From IMG/VR virus record IMGVR_UViG_3300023278_001015, positions 1-50,659 of that record: a stretch of 50,659 bases of DNA. The stretch is one strand, 5' to 3'. This DNA comes from a virus. Of this stretch, positions 24,101-31,532 are shown one piece after another (the first letter of the stretch is position 1; each line of letters begins with the position of its first letter). Under the pieces are notes generated by a model. It made no database searches and was not told the origin of the DNA. It saw only the letters and a list, made by a program, of their open reading frames with translations. The position numbers and the translations under genes are program-made.

Positions 24101-26861
24101 TTTTGGTATTGTTTACTATGACGAGCGCGGCAGGCACGGCTTTGTAGATCATTTAGCTACAGCGTTTGTAGAGGGCTATACGATTACCGAAAGGGGAGGG
24201 GACAACACGGGGGCTGTGGACATACAGCTTGATCTTCAAGGGACTCCGCCTGAATGGGCTCATACTTACAAGATCGTTTATGCAAAAAACAGTAGCGTTC
24301 AGGACTTTATCCAGTACTCAGTTGGTGGCGCTTTTGTTGGCGGAGACCCTAACGACGATGAGGTTACCGAAGCCAACAAGAACATATACGTCTCTCTAAA
24401 CTATCTGCAAGGACATCCAGTTTCTTACGTTAGTTCATTTGGAGCCAGAACACCTGAGGGTGGCTTAAACTTCTATAAATTTGAGCGCGGTGATAAATTA
24501 AAAGTTATTTCTCATGGACCCCCAGAGGGAAGGGTTTTTCATAGCTATGAATTTGATGTTGTTGATTTGGTTGACTTAGGTCTTGGTGACGAAAACCCCC
24601 TCTCCAACGATCCTTCGTCAAATCAAGTTGGTCAATTTGTAGTTCTAAAGGATAGCCCTAACGCTGAAGGTTTTAACCATAACAGCGTTGCTTTTGGGAG
24701 CGATAGCGGTGGCAACAAATGGAACGAAAACTGCATCGTAGAGCTTAGAACCCCTAAAAAAGTTTTAGGTTTAGACGAGCAGATATATTACGAGGCTAGC
24801 CCTAGCTATAAGGTTGTAAAAGAATCGTCTGGCGAGCTATCTCACTCAGAAGAAACCGTATTAATAACTAAAGGGGATGTTTGGTTTAGAAGGGTTGCGA
24901 CAAACGTAAAGCCTTTTCAAAACGGGGAGTTTATTGATATCATACCTGATGACGATGGGGCGGATCCTTCTCCTCAGCCTAATTTTACTACGATATATAT
25001 GGAGACGCCTTCGTTCAGCGATTTGTTTAGGTCGGACTCTTTGTCTATAGGCAGGCCAAACGTAATATTTGAAGACGCTTCGGAAACGATAAGAGAAAAC
25101 ACTATCACGTATTCAGACCCTAGTAACCCAGAGTCTACTAAGGTAAGATACTCATCCTTCAATTCTTCTCTGGCTAATTTTAAGGACCTCTCAGAGACTT
25201 TTGGGGGCATACAGTATATGGGTGACCACGGAGACTTTGTTGTCGTTATACAGCGAGATAACGTGTCTCTAGTCCCTGTAGGCAAAAACATTTTATCTGA
25301 CGCCTCTGGCAACCAACAGCTTATTGCTTCTAGGAATGTACTCAATGAGGCTGTTGTTTATCCAGGGAGGTCTGGTTGCGACATAGACCCTTCTTCAGTA
25401 TTTGATTCTGGAACCGAGGTTTTCTTTGCAAACAAGAATCTTGGCGAGGTGTACAGGTGGAGCAAAGACGCAGGGCCTCAGGTCATATCTGATATAGGGG
25501 TGTCCTCTGTTCTTAGGGCTATATTTAAAAAGGCTGTTGAGTTAAACCTGACCACAGTATCCCCTAACGAGTCAAGGATAGTTGGTGGGTGGGATCCATT
25601 TAAAAAAGAATACCTACTTAGCGTTGTTGATGTTGAAACTAAATCAACAACTGGCGTTGTATTTGCAGATCAGCCTAACGCTGATACTATAGTTCCAGAC
25701 GTAGATGGTGGTGGCGGGTTAGTTGTCTCTCCAGACCCTATTGAATTTGGGGAAATGGAGGTAAACAAGCGAGAAACAAGTGTTGTAAACATAGTAAACA
25801 ACAACCCTGACCCTATCAACATAACAAGCGTTATATTCAATAACTCAACCTACGGTGTTGATGGTTTATCATTTCCTTTATTGGTGGTGGACGAACTTAA
25901 CCTTACGGTCAGCGCTTTGCCTTTAGAAGAAGGACAGCAAAACGGAACGTTAGAAATAAACACAGATAACCCAGATCAACCTAGAATTACGCTCTCTATA
26001 ACAGGTAGTGCAGAAATTCCAGTCCCAGAAGTAACCTTACTTCCATTTACAATAGCGTACAACGAATACTACAATGAGTCTAAAAAAGACGAAGACATGA
26101 GTACAGAAATAGCAAAGAGATACATGATGGACAGAACTGACGATGCGTCAGACCCAATTACTGGGAATCAGCTCCAAGACTTGTTAGGCACGGGATCAGA
26201 TGGTTATTCCGCCCTAGTAGATGGAACATTGCTTGGTCAAATTAGGTTTGACTATAATTCAAGTGGTTCGGTAGGAGCCCCAGATCTTTTGGAATTCCTT
26301 GCAAAATATGACTCTACATACGATCTCACATCAAGCATTGCAGGGCCTCAGACTCAAGCTAAGTCTAACAAACCTCCTGCACCACCAAAGCCTCAGCCGA
26401 CTACAGAGTTTAAAAGTGTTGACGACGCAATATCTTACCTTATAGCTCAAGGGACTATGACCGTTGGGGAGTACTTGCAGCTAAGAAGCTTCTTGCGTCA
26501 AGACGTTGCATTAAACATGAACCAATCAGGAAATGTTTCTGCTCTTGATCTTATTGAGTTCTTGCAGGTGTTCGGAGCGGTCACGGAAAATAGCGACCCT
26601 GCTTTCTTGCCAAACAATCAGGGAGGGCTTCTTGTTGGAATTACCGCTCAAGAAACAGTAAACTGGTTAATTGATGACGGAACGATGACCATTAGTCAAT
26701 ACTTTAATCTAGCTCAGTACATAAAGCCTGAGTGCAAATCAGACGCCGACCAAAGCAACAGCTTAACTACTTCCGATCTCATCAGTTACTTGCAGGTCTT
26801 TGGAGGTCCTCAGTTTGGTGAAGAAGGGTACGGACCAAATGACATCGCCTTCCAACTTTAA
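21117..26861 (+). CDS. giant nozzle/tail-tube protein with ASH and dockerin-like repeats
   Basis: This 1914-residue protein opens like the nozzle (tail stabilisation) proteins of Bacteroidota podoviruses: KVSMLDALNLYSG and GILKNIKGNEKV near residues 22-66. The beta-rich body runs to VGGWDPFKKEYLLSVV near residue 1488. After that point come modules not expected in a nozzle. There is an ASH-like domain (VVSPDPIEFGEMEVNKRE, about 1536-1635), then three dockerin-like repeats near 1711, 1799 and 1875 (FDYNSSGSVGAPDLLEFL, LNMNQSGNVSALDLIEFLQV, SDADQSNSLTTSDLISYLQV). The segment that usually ends the nozzle is found in the next gene instead. Confidence 0.75.
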   Translation: MPIDKLTPRQLDSDADNKTISKVSMLDALNLYSGPDNDSLTVLDGKLTKSDAGNGILKNIKGNEKVEGALPDGTRVIGGVEDKKTRITYIFVYHPNASMQGVFAYDSEGLLPESNGPTLRKIYTSSQFNFPQNGFVKADIVYSSAVRTFKNLGEDFEKDAIIYFTDGVNEPRKINAYRAFEVGNSIHGSDEFAEADFITACPKTQLKPITFKFDSDPDAATEDRRSVNNFERSPGFQFAYQHVYIDGMESAISSYSDLAVLPSVVDQGSQSYVEHLNYRCLLTIPGAGPEIKEIRILGKQGNTGSFLIIDEIESSEEPQEYAFFNDRVLKGVSTDEVNKQFDSLPRNAKSQSVTSNRLMYGNYLDGFDKSNTTAIATVRYLDRPEDFIKFDIEDIPSIDLGFPGNSGDPVTGESAGFFLDYSGLPNFMPAGTQVNVNFSFKPQKNFHYYRAGSAGQTRQRGPQPSSTDDEIFSEVNFQQSYAATSEQNGSENFGSENGVSSTADDAANGLIWGLPLDQIFDGSANNSGAGISNSWQRKDNPLVNGVIPDNFSFPPEVTDATFGTSAAAPFIFEGQPISFSASFKFTVDVTNAQDLIKQTVEACFTESSPLSPVGVEILSGNNESSYDIDLGLFSGSVITQNYVGQDGGYDVNCSRIVAVANKGGTTESGVPCGFFIVNKATPTFRLQKNTNTGQSGVDYPDNEARSHFTFRLTGFDCSPYSDVLTCIHDTAETGLGNNSKNEWVCISAPDLDALFNNSYGGSGIFDWIANTLGQNVADSFHGFANHPITGINSVSITNSTLGYGQQIGRISTSPGQPFIQTSIVTPGGIGIGLGGGGGQFIASPHSLMDGEGGPGGGPARSPASDHPYDALRMNKQGSVTVNPFVIPGPSLIHLYRNTVFYSGYISPLPQSEVSGNFKEVTILPFLKNTSTSDSATFEYQVPEGDEEFGALNADSVNFKRNQSILEQQTLSPVTILNNEGLGFGRESFKTEANHDFGIVYYDERGRHGFVDHLATAFVEGYTITERGGDNTGAVDIQLDLQGTPPEWAHTYKIVYAKNSSVQDFIQYSVGGAFVGGDPNDDEVTEANKNIYVSLNYLQGHPVSYVSSFGARTPEGGLNFYKFERGDKLKVISHGPPEGRVFHSYEFDVVDLVDLGLGDENPLSNDPSSNQVGQFVVLKDSPNAEGFNHNSVAFGSDSGGNKWNENCIVELRTPKKVLGLDEQIYYEASPSYKVVKESSGELSHSEETVLITKGDVWFRRVATNVKPFQNGEFIDIIPDDDGADPSPQPNFTTIYMETPSFSDLFRSDSLSIGRPNVIFEDASETIRENTITYSDPSNPESTKVRYSSFNSSLANFKDLSETFGGIQYMGDHGDFVVVIQRDNVSLVPVGKNILSDASGNQQLIASRNVLNEAVVYPGRSGCDIDPSSVFDSGTEVFFANKNLGEVYRWSKDAGPQVISDIGVSSVLRAIFKKAVELNLTTVSPNESRIVGGWDPFKKEYLLSVVDVETKSTTGVVFADQPNADTIVPDVDGGGGLVVSPDPIEFGEMEVNKRETSVVNIVNNNPDPINITSVIFNNSTYGVDGLSFPLLVVDELNLTVSALPLEEGQQNGTLEINTDNPDQPRITLSITGSAEIPVPEVTLLPFTIAYNEYYNESKKDEDMSTEIAKRYMMDRTDDASDPITGNQLQDLLGTGSDGYSALVDGTLLGQIRFDYNSSGSVGAPDLLEFLAKYDSTYDLTSSIAGPQTQAKSNKPPAPPKPQPTTEFKSVDDAISYLIAQGTMTVGEYLQLRSFLRQDVALNMNQSGNVSALDLIEFLQVFGAVTENSDPAFLPNNQGGLLVGITAQETVNWLIDDGTMTISQYFNLAQYIKPECKSDADQSNSLTTSDLISYLQVFGGPQFGEEGYGPNDIAFQL

Positions 26862-26866
26862 AATAA

Positions 26867-27883
26867 ATGGCGCAGATAAACATAAACGAAAAAACGTTTG
26901 CTTTCTCTACGAGGTCCGATACCTGGACTTCTAGATACAGCTTTGACCCAACGTGTTATATGACTTCTGGGAATAAAATGCTGTCATCAAAAGATGGCTT
27001 AGGCGTGTGGCTTCACGATCAGCTATCTACTAGGAATAAATTCTACGGTAACGAAGTCGCCAAATCTTCTATTACGGTTTCTGCTAATCAAGACCCTTCT
27101 GCGGTTAAGATGTATAAGTCTCTGTCGCTAGAAACAAACACAAAGGACTGGACGGCAGAGGTTTGCACGAACGTAGAGTACGAGGGTAAAGAAAAACAAA
27201 AAGGAAGTATATCTTCTTTTGAAAAGAAAGAAGGCTTTCAGTACGCTGAGATGCCAAGGGATGTGTTGAACTCAACCAGAAATATAGTTGGAAAGCCATT
27301 TACCGCTTCTAGTCTTATAGAAGAGTATGGCTTTGGGGACGCTGTCACAATTAGCGGCAATTTTACCAGTGAACTATACGAAGGTAATTTTGAAAACTTA
27401 CAAGGCTTTAGTCTTTTCTCCGTAATTGCTGAAGAGGGCTTTATGATGGAAAACTCAACCGCAAGCAGTAAAACATTTGACGTTAGTCTTTATAACGTAA
27501 AAAATGGGTCATTACTAGAATTATTTGACGTTCCTGAGGCGGGTGGCGGAGAGCAATACAATGCCGATCCTCTTGCTCTTTATGTTTTAGGACATAAAGA
27601 ATATGAAGGAGAATTACTCTTACTGTTGGGCTATAAACTTGTCCCCCCCAACGCGGACGACGAAGCTCCAGCTCAGAGCAACATATTTTTTGACGAGGAA
27701 TCTATCTTATACAGCAACCAGCTTGTGCTCGTAGTAAACCCAAAGATTGACGGCGATCAGCTACGAGGTCCTTACATTAACGTAGAAATATCAGCACAAA
27801 CGGATAAGCATGCGGAAATCCACGCAATTAACGTAGATTACGAATTCTCTAAGCTTGACAAGCGTTTAACTCAAAATACTTAA
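26867..27883 (+). CDS. detached C-terminal nozzle domain
   Basis: This 338-residue protein begins with ININEKTFAFSTRSDTWTSR, continuing into YSFDPTCYM, then VWLHDQLSTRNKFYGN and ANQDPSAVKMYKSLSLE. This string of motifs is normally the C-terminal part of one long nozzle protein. Here it is a separate gene starting five bases after the 1914-residue protein. It probably assembles with it in the tail. The TAA stop codon is also the TAA of the next promoter box. Confidence 0.65.
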   Translation: MAQININEKTFAFSTRSDTWTSRYSFDPTCYMTSGNKMLSSKDGLGVWLHDQLSTRNKFYGNEVAKSSITVSANQDPSAVKMYKSLSLETNTKDWTAEVCTNVEYEGKEKQKGSISSFEKKEGFQYAEMPRDVLNSTRNIVGKPFTASSLIEEYGFGDAVTISGNFTSELYEGNFENLQGFSLFSVIAEEGFMMENSTASSKTFDVSLYNVKNGSLLELFDVPEAGGGEQYNADPLALYVLGHKEYEGELLLLLGYKLVPPNADDEAPAQSNIFFDEESILYSNQLVLVVNPKIDGDQLRGPYINVEISAQTDKHAEIHAINVDYEFSKLDKRLTQNT

Positions 27884-27888
27884 ATTTG
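27881..27888 (+). promoter_or_regulatory. minus-7 box overlapping a stop codon
   Basis: TAAATTTG shares its TAA with the preceding stop and lies six bases before the ATG at 27895, again implying a very short or absent leader. Confidence 0.5.
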
Positions 27889-27894
27889 TAGATC

Positions 27895-28986
27895 ATGGGT
27901 AAAGTAAAGAAATATAGTAACGGTGGAATATCAGCCCCTGGGTTTGGAATTGCAGACAGGTTTGCCCCAACTTCTTCATTGCCATTAAACTTTGGCCAGT
28001 CTTTTGGAGGCTCTTCCATTGCTAGTTCCGCTCCTAAGAGCTCTATTCTCGACCAAGCGTCTGGCGTAGTCCCGTATCAAGGGGTTCTTGAAGGAGGGGC
28101 AGCAGTAATTGGCGGTATAGCTGATCTTGTTGGATCTAAAGGTCGAATCAATAAGCAGCAGGGACTGTACGACGAAGCGATGCGGTTGAGAGGTCAAACA
28201 AGAGGCAAGCAAGACGATTTTAAGTTTGGTATCGCTCAAGCACAAAGAGACTTAGCTACAGCTGGTATTCGACCAACAGACTTGTCGCCCATGCAAGGCG
28301 TTCAAGCCACAGAGCTGGCTGCTTTGTCTTCAGACCCCAGGGCTCTGATGGGAGGCATTGGGGCCTCTACAGCGAGAGCAAATCAAGCCATTCAAGCTAC
28401 ACAACAAGCAGATTTATCTAGAGAGCTGGGAGCTATGGAAGGACTGGCCAGCCTTGAGCAGCAAGTGCTGTCTCAAAACCAAGCGAAAGATTTTAATCTG
28501 TTGGCTCAAGACAGTCAAGAACAGTTTGCTGACGCTACTATGGCCGCACAAAACAAGATGCAGTTAGAGCAGGACAGAAGAAATGCATTTGCAAACATTG
28601 CCTCTGGTGCGGTTCAGGCTACTGTTTCTGGTTTTACTGGAGCGGAAAATGGCGGAAGGGTAAAGTACGAAGAAGGTGGGAAGATGAATGAAGACGTTAT
28701 GATGCGCATCCTTGAGGAGCAGCGTCCAGTACAGAAGACAGAGGGTGAGTTTAACCACGACACCAACAAGAAGGCTATTATAGACGAGGAGACAGGGGTG
28801 AAGGAGGGAGAGGCTACTGGAGGTGAGTACATACTCAACCCAGAACAGGGAGAGGCAATCAAGGTGCAGTACGACGAAATAGCTAGAATGATAGAAGAAG
28901 GAGGTGAGCCTTCGATGGAAGAGTTGCAAAACCTATACGATGCTGTTCACGAGGTGTTTAGTCAACCACAATTTAACGAAGCATAA
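27895..28986 (+). CDS. internal virion protein candidate
   Basis: This 363-residue protein starts with KVKKYSNGG, a motif like the KKYKKGG of the small basic proteins. It is alanine/glutamine-rich and helical in the centre (QATQQADLSRELGAMEGLAS), with a glycine-rich hydrophobic stretch near residue 65 (LEGGAAVIGGIADLVG). It ends in a conserved-looking segment (TGGEYILNPEQGEAIKVQ). It is followed without gap by the glucosaminidase and giant proteins, the usual place for podovirus core/ejection proteins. Confidence 0.6.
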   Translation: MGKVKKYSNGGISAPGFGIADRFAPTSSLPLNFGQSFGGSSIASSAPKSSILDQASGVVPYQGVLEGGAAVIGGIADLVGSKGRINKQQGLYDEAMRLRGQTRGKQDDFKFGIAQAQRDLATAGIRPTDLSPMQGVQATELAALSSDPRALMGGIGASTARANQAIQATQQADLSRELGAMEGLASLEQQVLSQNQAKDFNLLAQDSQEQFADATMAAQNKMQLEQDRRNAFANIASGAVQATVSGFTGAENGGRVKYEEGGKMNEDVMMRILEEQRPVQKTEGEFNHDTNKKAIIDEETGVKEGEATGGEYILNPEQGEAIKVQYDEIARMIEEGGEPSMEELQNLYDAVHEVFSQPQFNEA

Positions 28987-31526
28987 TGCCAGTAGCTAGA
29001 ATAGGGGAAAGCGTAAGCTATTCAGATAAGCTTAAGGAACAGGCCCAGCTCATAAACAAGAGAAGGCAGCAGAACCTTAATGTTGAGATTGCTCAAGAGG
29101 AAAAGAACCGACAATTCAGAGATCAACAGCTTCAAACGTTCTACGACTTTGATGTGTCTGGAATGTCGGCTGAGCACATAAAGGCTATTGGTAAGCTTCA
29201 AGCTAACATGGCTAACTCGCTAGACCCTAATTCTGAAGATCATTATCAAGACACACAGCAACTAATAGCCGATATATCTTTTCTAAACAACGCATACAAC
29301 GTAGCTAGTAGGCACAGAGACCAGCGCCAGTCTGGAGCTCAGCAGATGGTAGGTCTTATGACGGGAGAGGTTGAGGCGAACCCAGGTGAAGAATTTGTAA
29401 ACGAAGGTATAGACGGTCTTAATAATGCTAACGCTCTTTGGGATCAAGGAGGGTTCAGCGGCGAAATTAACGTTGGCGGTTCTGCTGGAAATAGGTCTAT
29501 GTCAGGAGTTCCTCTTGTTCCAAACCCAGACGGAGGATGGATGTCGGGTGAAGGTGAGGTTAGCTTTTTTGAGAACTCGTTAACTAACGACTCAAGCCCC
29601 CTTTATAGGCCCACTATTATAGCTTCTGCCCCTACCTTAAACAAGATGGCTGAAGAAGCTATGTCTGACGAGGCACTGAATGGAACCAATACTGAAGAGG
29701 TTGCTGATCTAAGGTGGAGCACTATGATCTCCTCCAAAAAAGAACGGATAAGGAAGGAAGAGTATGATAAGGTAGCAAAGGAAGGTGAAACGACAGCTTT
29801 TGAAGATTTGACTGATGATCAAAAGACGGATCTGAAGATTGACGATGAAAGCCTTCGAAACAAGTACAGAGACAAGCTCCAGGAGGGTATTGACGCTAGA
29901 GGTTTTTCAACCGAGTTACCTCCTTCCTTTTTGGGTGGTTCTGTAACCCAAACCGAATACGGAAATGCAATTAAGCTTACTGACCCTAAGACGGGTAAAG
30001 ACCGAACTGTGAGTCTAATTAGTGGCGGTGAAAGAAGAACTGTAACCAACGTAGGGTTTAGCGGAAAAGGAGATGACACCCAAGTGTTTTATATCTACAC
30101 AGACCCAGACAATCCTAACGGATACAGAGAAGCTGTCGTCCCTTTCGATTCTACTGAAGGAATGAGCTTGATAAACGACACGGGGTCTATAGGGGCTATA
30201 GCCAAGATGGTTGGAGTGAGCGTCGAGGATCTTGAAAACATTGAGCCAGTTGCTAATAGCGGAGAAGAAGGCGGAAAAGGAGGTGAAGAAGAAGGCGGAG
30301 AAGAAGGCGGAAAAGGAGGTGAAGAAGAAGGTGAAGAAGATGTCGTTCAGGCTTCTACAGGGCCTGCTGTCAACCCTATTGACAACTACAAATCTGCTAT
30401 AAATTCTTTACTAGAGGCTAACCCTCTTACGGGAACCACTTCTGGTTCTGGAGATTTTTTTAGAAGCGACTTAGGGAAGTTTGCAAACAGGATAAAAGAC
30501 ATGTCTATTGCTCAGCAAGCAACCGAAGTAGATAAAGAGATAAGAAGGTTAAAAGGTGTACGGTCTCAAGAGAGGTTTAGTAACCCTGAAAGCTATCAAA
30601 GAAGTCAAACCTGGAGGAATGCAGATAAAGCATTAAAAAAGCTGGAAGAGGTTCAATCAATGCAGGAGGGCCTAGACACCCCAGAAAACAGAGATATAGC
30701 AGTTGAGGACATCAGAACAAGAATAGACGAAAAGAAACAAGAGCTTATAGAGTCAGAAAACATTTCTGATCGTAATTCCAGAAAGAAAACAAGAGATAGA
30801 ATAAATCAAGATATAGTAGAGCTTGAGCAAGGACTGGAGGGCCTTGATTTATTTGCTAATCGTGAAGAATCAAATTCTAATACAGCAATTCAAGGCGAAG
30901 GAGCAGGCATAGCTTACAGCAAGCCACGGCCACCACAAGATATTTCCCTCCTTGAAGTGGGCAACGCATCGTCAGGATCAACTTCCGAAGAAAGAAAGTT
31001 AGCATTCGGTGAAGCCACGAGGATGGCTAGAGAGGCAGGTCACCCATTTCCTGAAGTTGTGGCCGCTCAATTTGCAAAGGAGTCGGCTTACGGTAAAGAG
31101 ACAGGCGGAGAATTTAATTACTTTGGACTTAAGTCAGGTAACGCCATCATTAAAAGGCTTAAAGATGCTGGAATTGTAGCTACAGCAGCTGATAAAGTAA
31201 ATACAGACGAAATCATAAACGACAAAACCGTAACGATAAAGGATAGCTTTCTTTCGTTTGAATCCCCAGAGGATGGGTTTATGGCTTATCTAATATTTAT
31301 AGATACCGTTAAGAAGAAAAACGAAGATGGATCTTACGTCAGAAGGTATGGGCCTGCATTGGACGAAGCAGAAACAGCGTACGATTACGTTAAGCAAATA
31401 AATGAGTTGGGTTACTCTACAACGCCGCCGAAAGCATACGCTGATAGCACTAACGCTATCGCACAAGGCTTTGGAGTTGATCTAAGAGAGATTACTAGAG
31501 AGCCACAAGGCACAGCAAGTAACTAA
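28986..31526 (+). CDS. virion-associated peptidoglycan hydrolase (GH73-like)
   Basis: This 846-residue internal virion protein has a C-terminal glucosaminidase-like domain from about residue 676: PFPEVVAAQFAKESAYGKET with candidate catalytic Glu699, then FNYFGLKSG and SFLSFESPEDGFMAYL. These match the LESGWG, NYFGIK and Y-S motifs of the PF01832/GH73 family. The N-terminal part is helical. A glycine/glutamate linker near residues 425-450 is built from a tandem repeat. It would open the peptidoglycan during DNA injection. Confidence 0.75.
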   Translation: MPVARIGESVSYSDKLKEQAQLINKRRQQNLNVEIAQEEKNRQFRDQQLQTFYDFDVSGMSAEHIKAIGKLQANMANSLDPNSEDHYQDTQQLIADISFLNNAYNVASRHRDQRQSGAQQMVGLMTGEVEANPGEEFVNEGIDGLNNANALWDQGGFSGEINVGGSAGNRSMSGVPLVPNPDGGWMSGEGEVSFFENSLTNDSSPLYRPTIIASAPTLNKMAEEAMSDEALNGTNTEEVADLRWSTMISSKKERIRKEEYDKVAKEGETTAFEDLTDDQKTDLKIDDESLRNKYRDKLQEGIDARGFSTELPPSFLGGSVTQTEYGNAIKLTDPKTGKDRTVSLISGGERRTVTNVGFSGKGDDTQVFYIYTDPDNPNGYREAVVPFDSTEGMSLINDTGSIGAIAKMVGVSVEDLENIEPVANSGEEGGKGGEEEGGEEGGKGGEEEGEEDVVQASTGPAVNPIDNYKSAINSLLEANPLTGTTSGSGDFFRSDLGKFANRIKDMSIAQQATEVDKEIRRLKGVRSQERFSNPESYQRSQTWRNADKALKKLEEVQSMQEGLDTPENRDIAVEDIRTRIDEKKQELIESENISDRNSRKKTRDRINQDIVELEQGLEGLDLFANREESNSNTAIQGEGAGIAYSKPRPPQDISLLEVGNASSGSTSEERKLAFGEATRMAREAGHPFPEVVAAQFAKESAYGKETGGEFNYFGLKSGNAIIKRLKDAGIVATAADKVNTDEIINDKTVTIKDSFLSFESPEDGFMAYLIFIDTVKKKNEDGSYVRRYGPALDEAETAYDYVKQINELGYSTTPPKAYADSTNAIAQGFGVDLREITREPQGTASN
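30261..30332 (+). repeat. 36-base tandem repeat, two copies
   Basis: Two adjacent 36-base units differ at their last base. They encode the GEEGGKGGEEEG linker in the glucosaminidase protein. The unit is a multiple of three, so copy change keeps the frame. Confidence 0.85.
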
Positions 31527-31532
31527 AACAAC

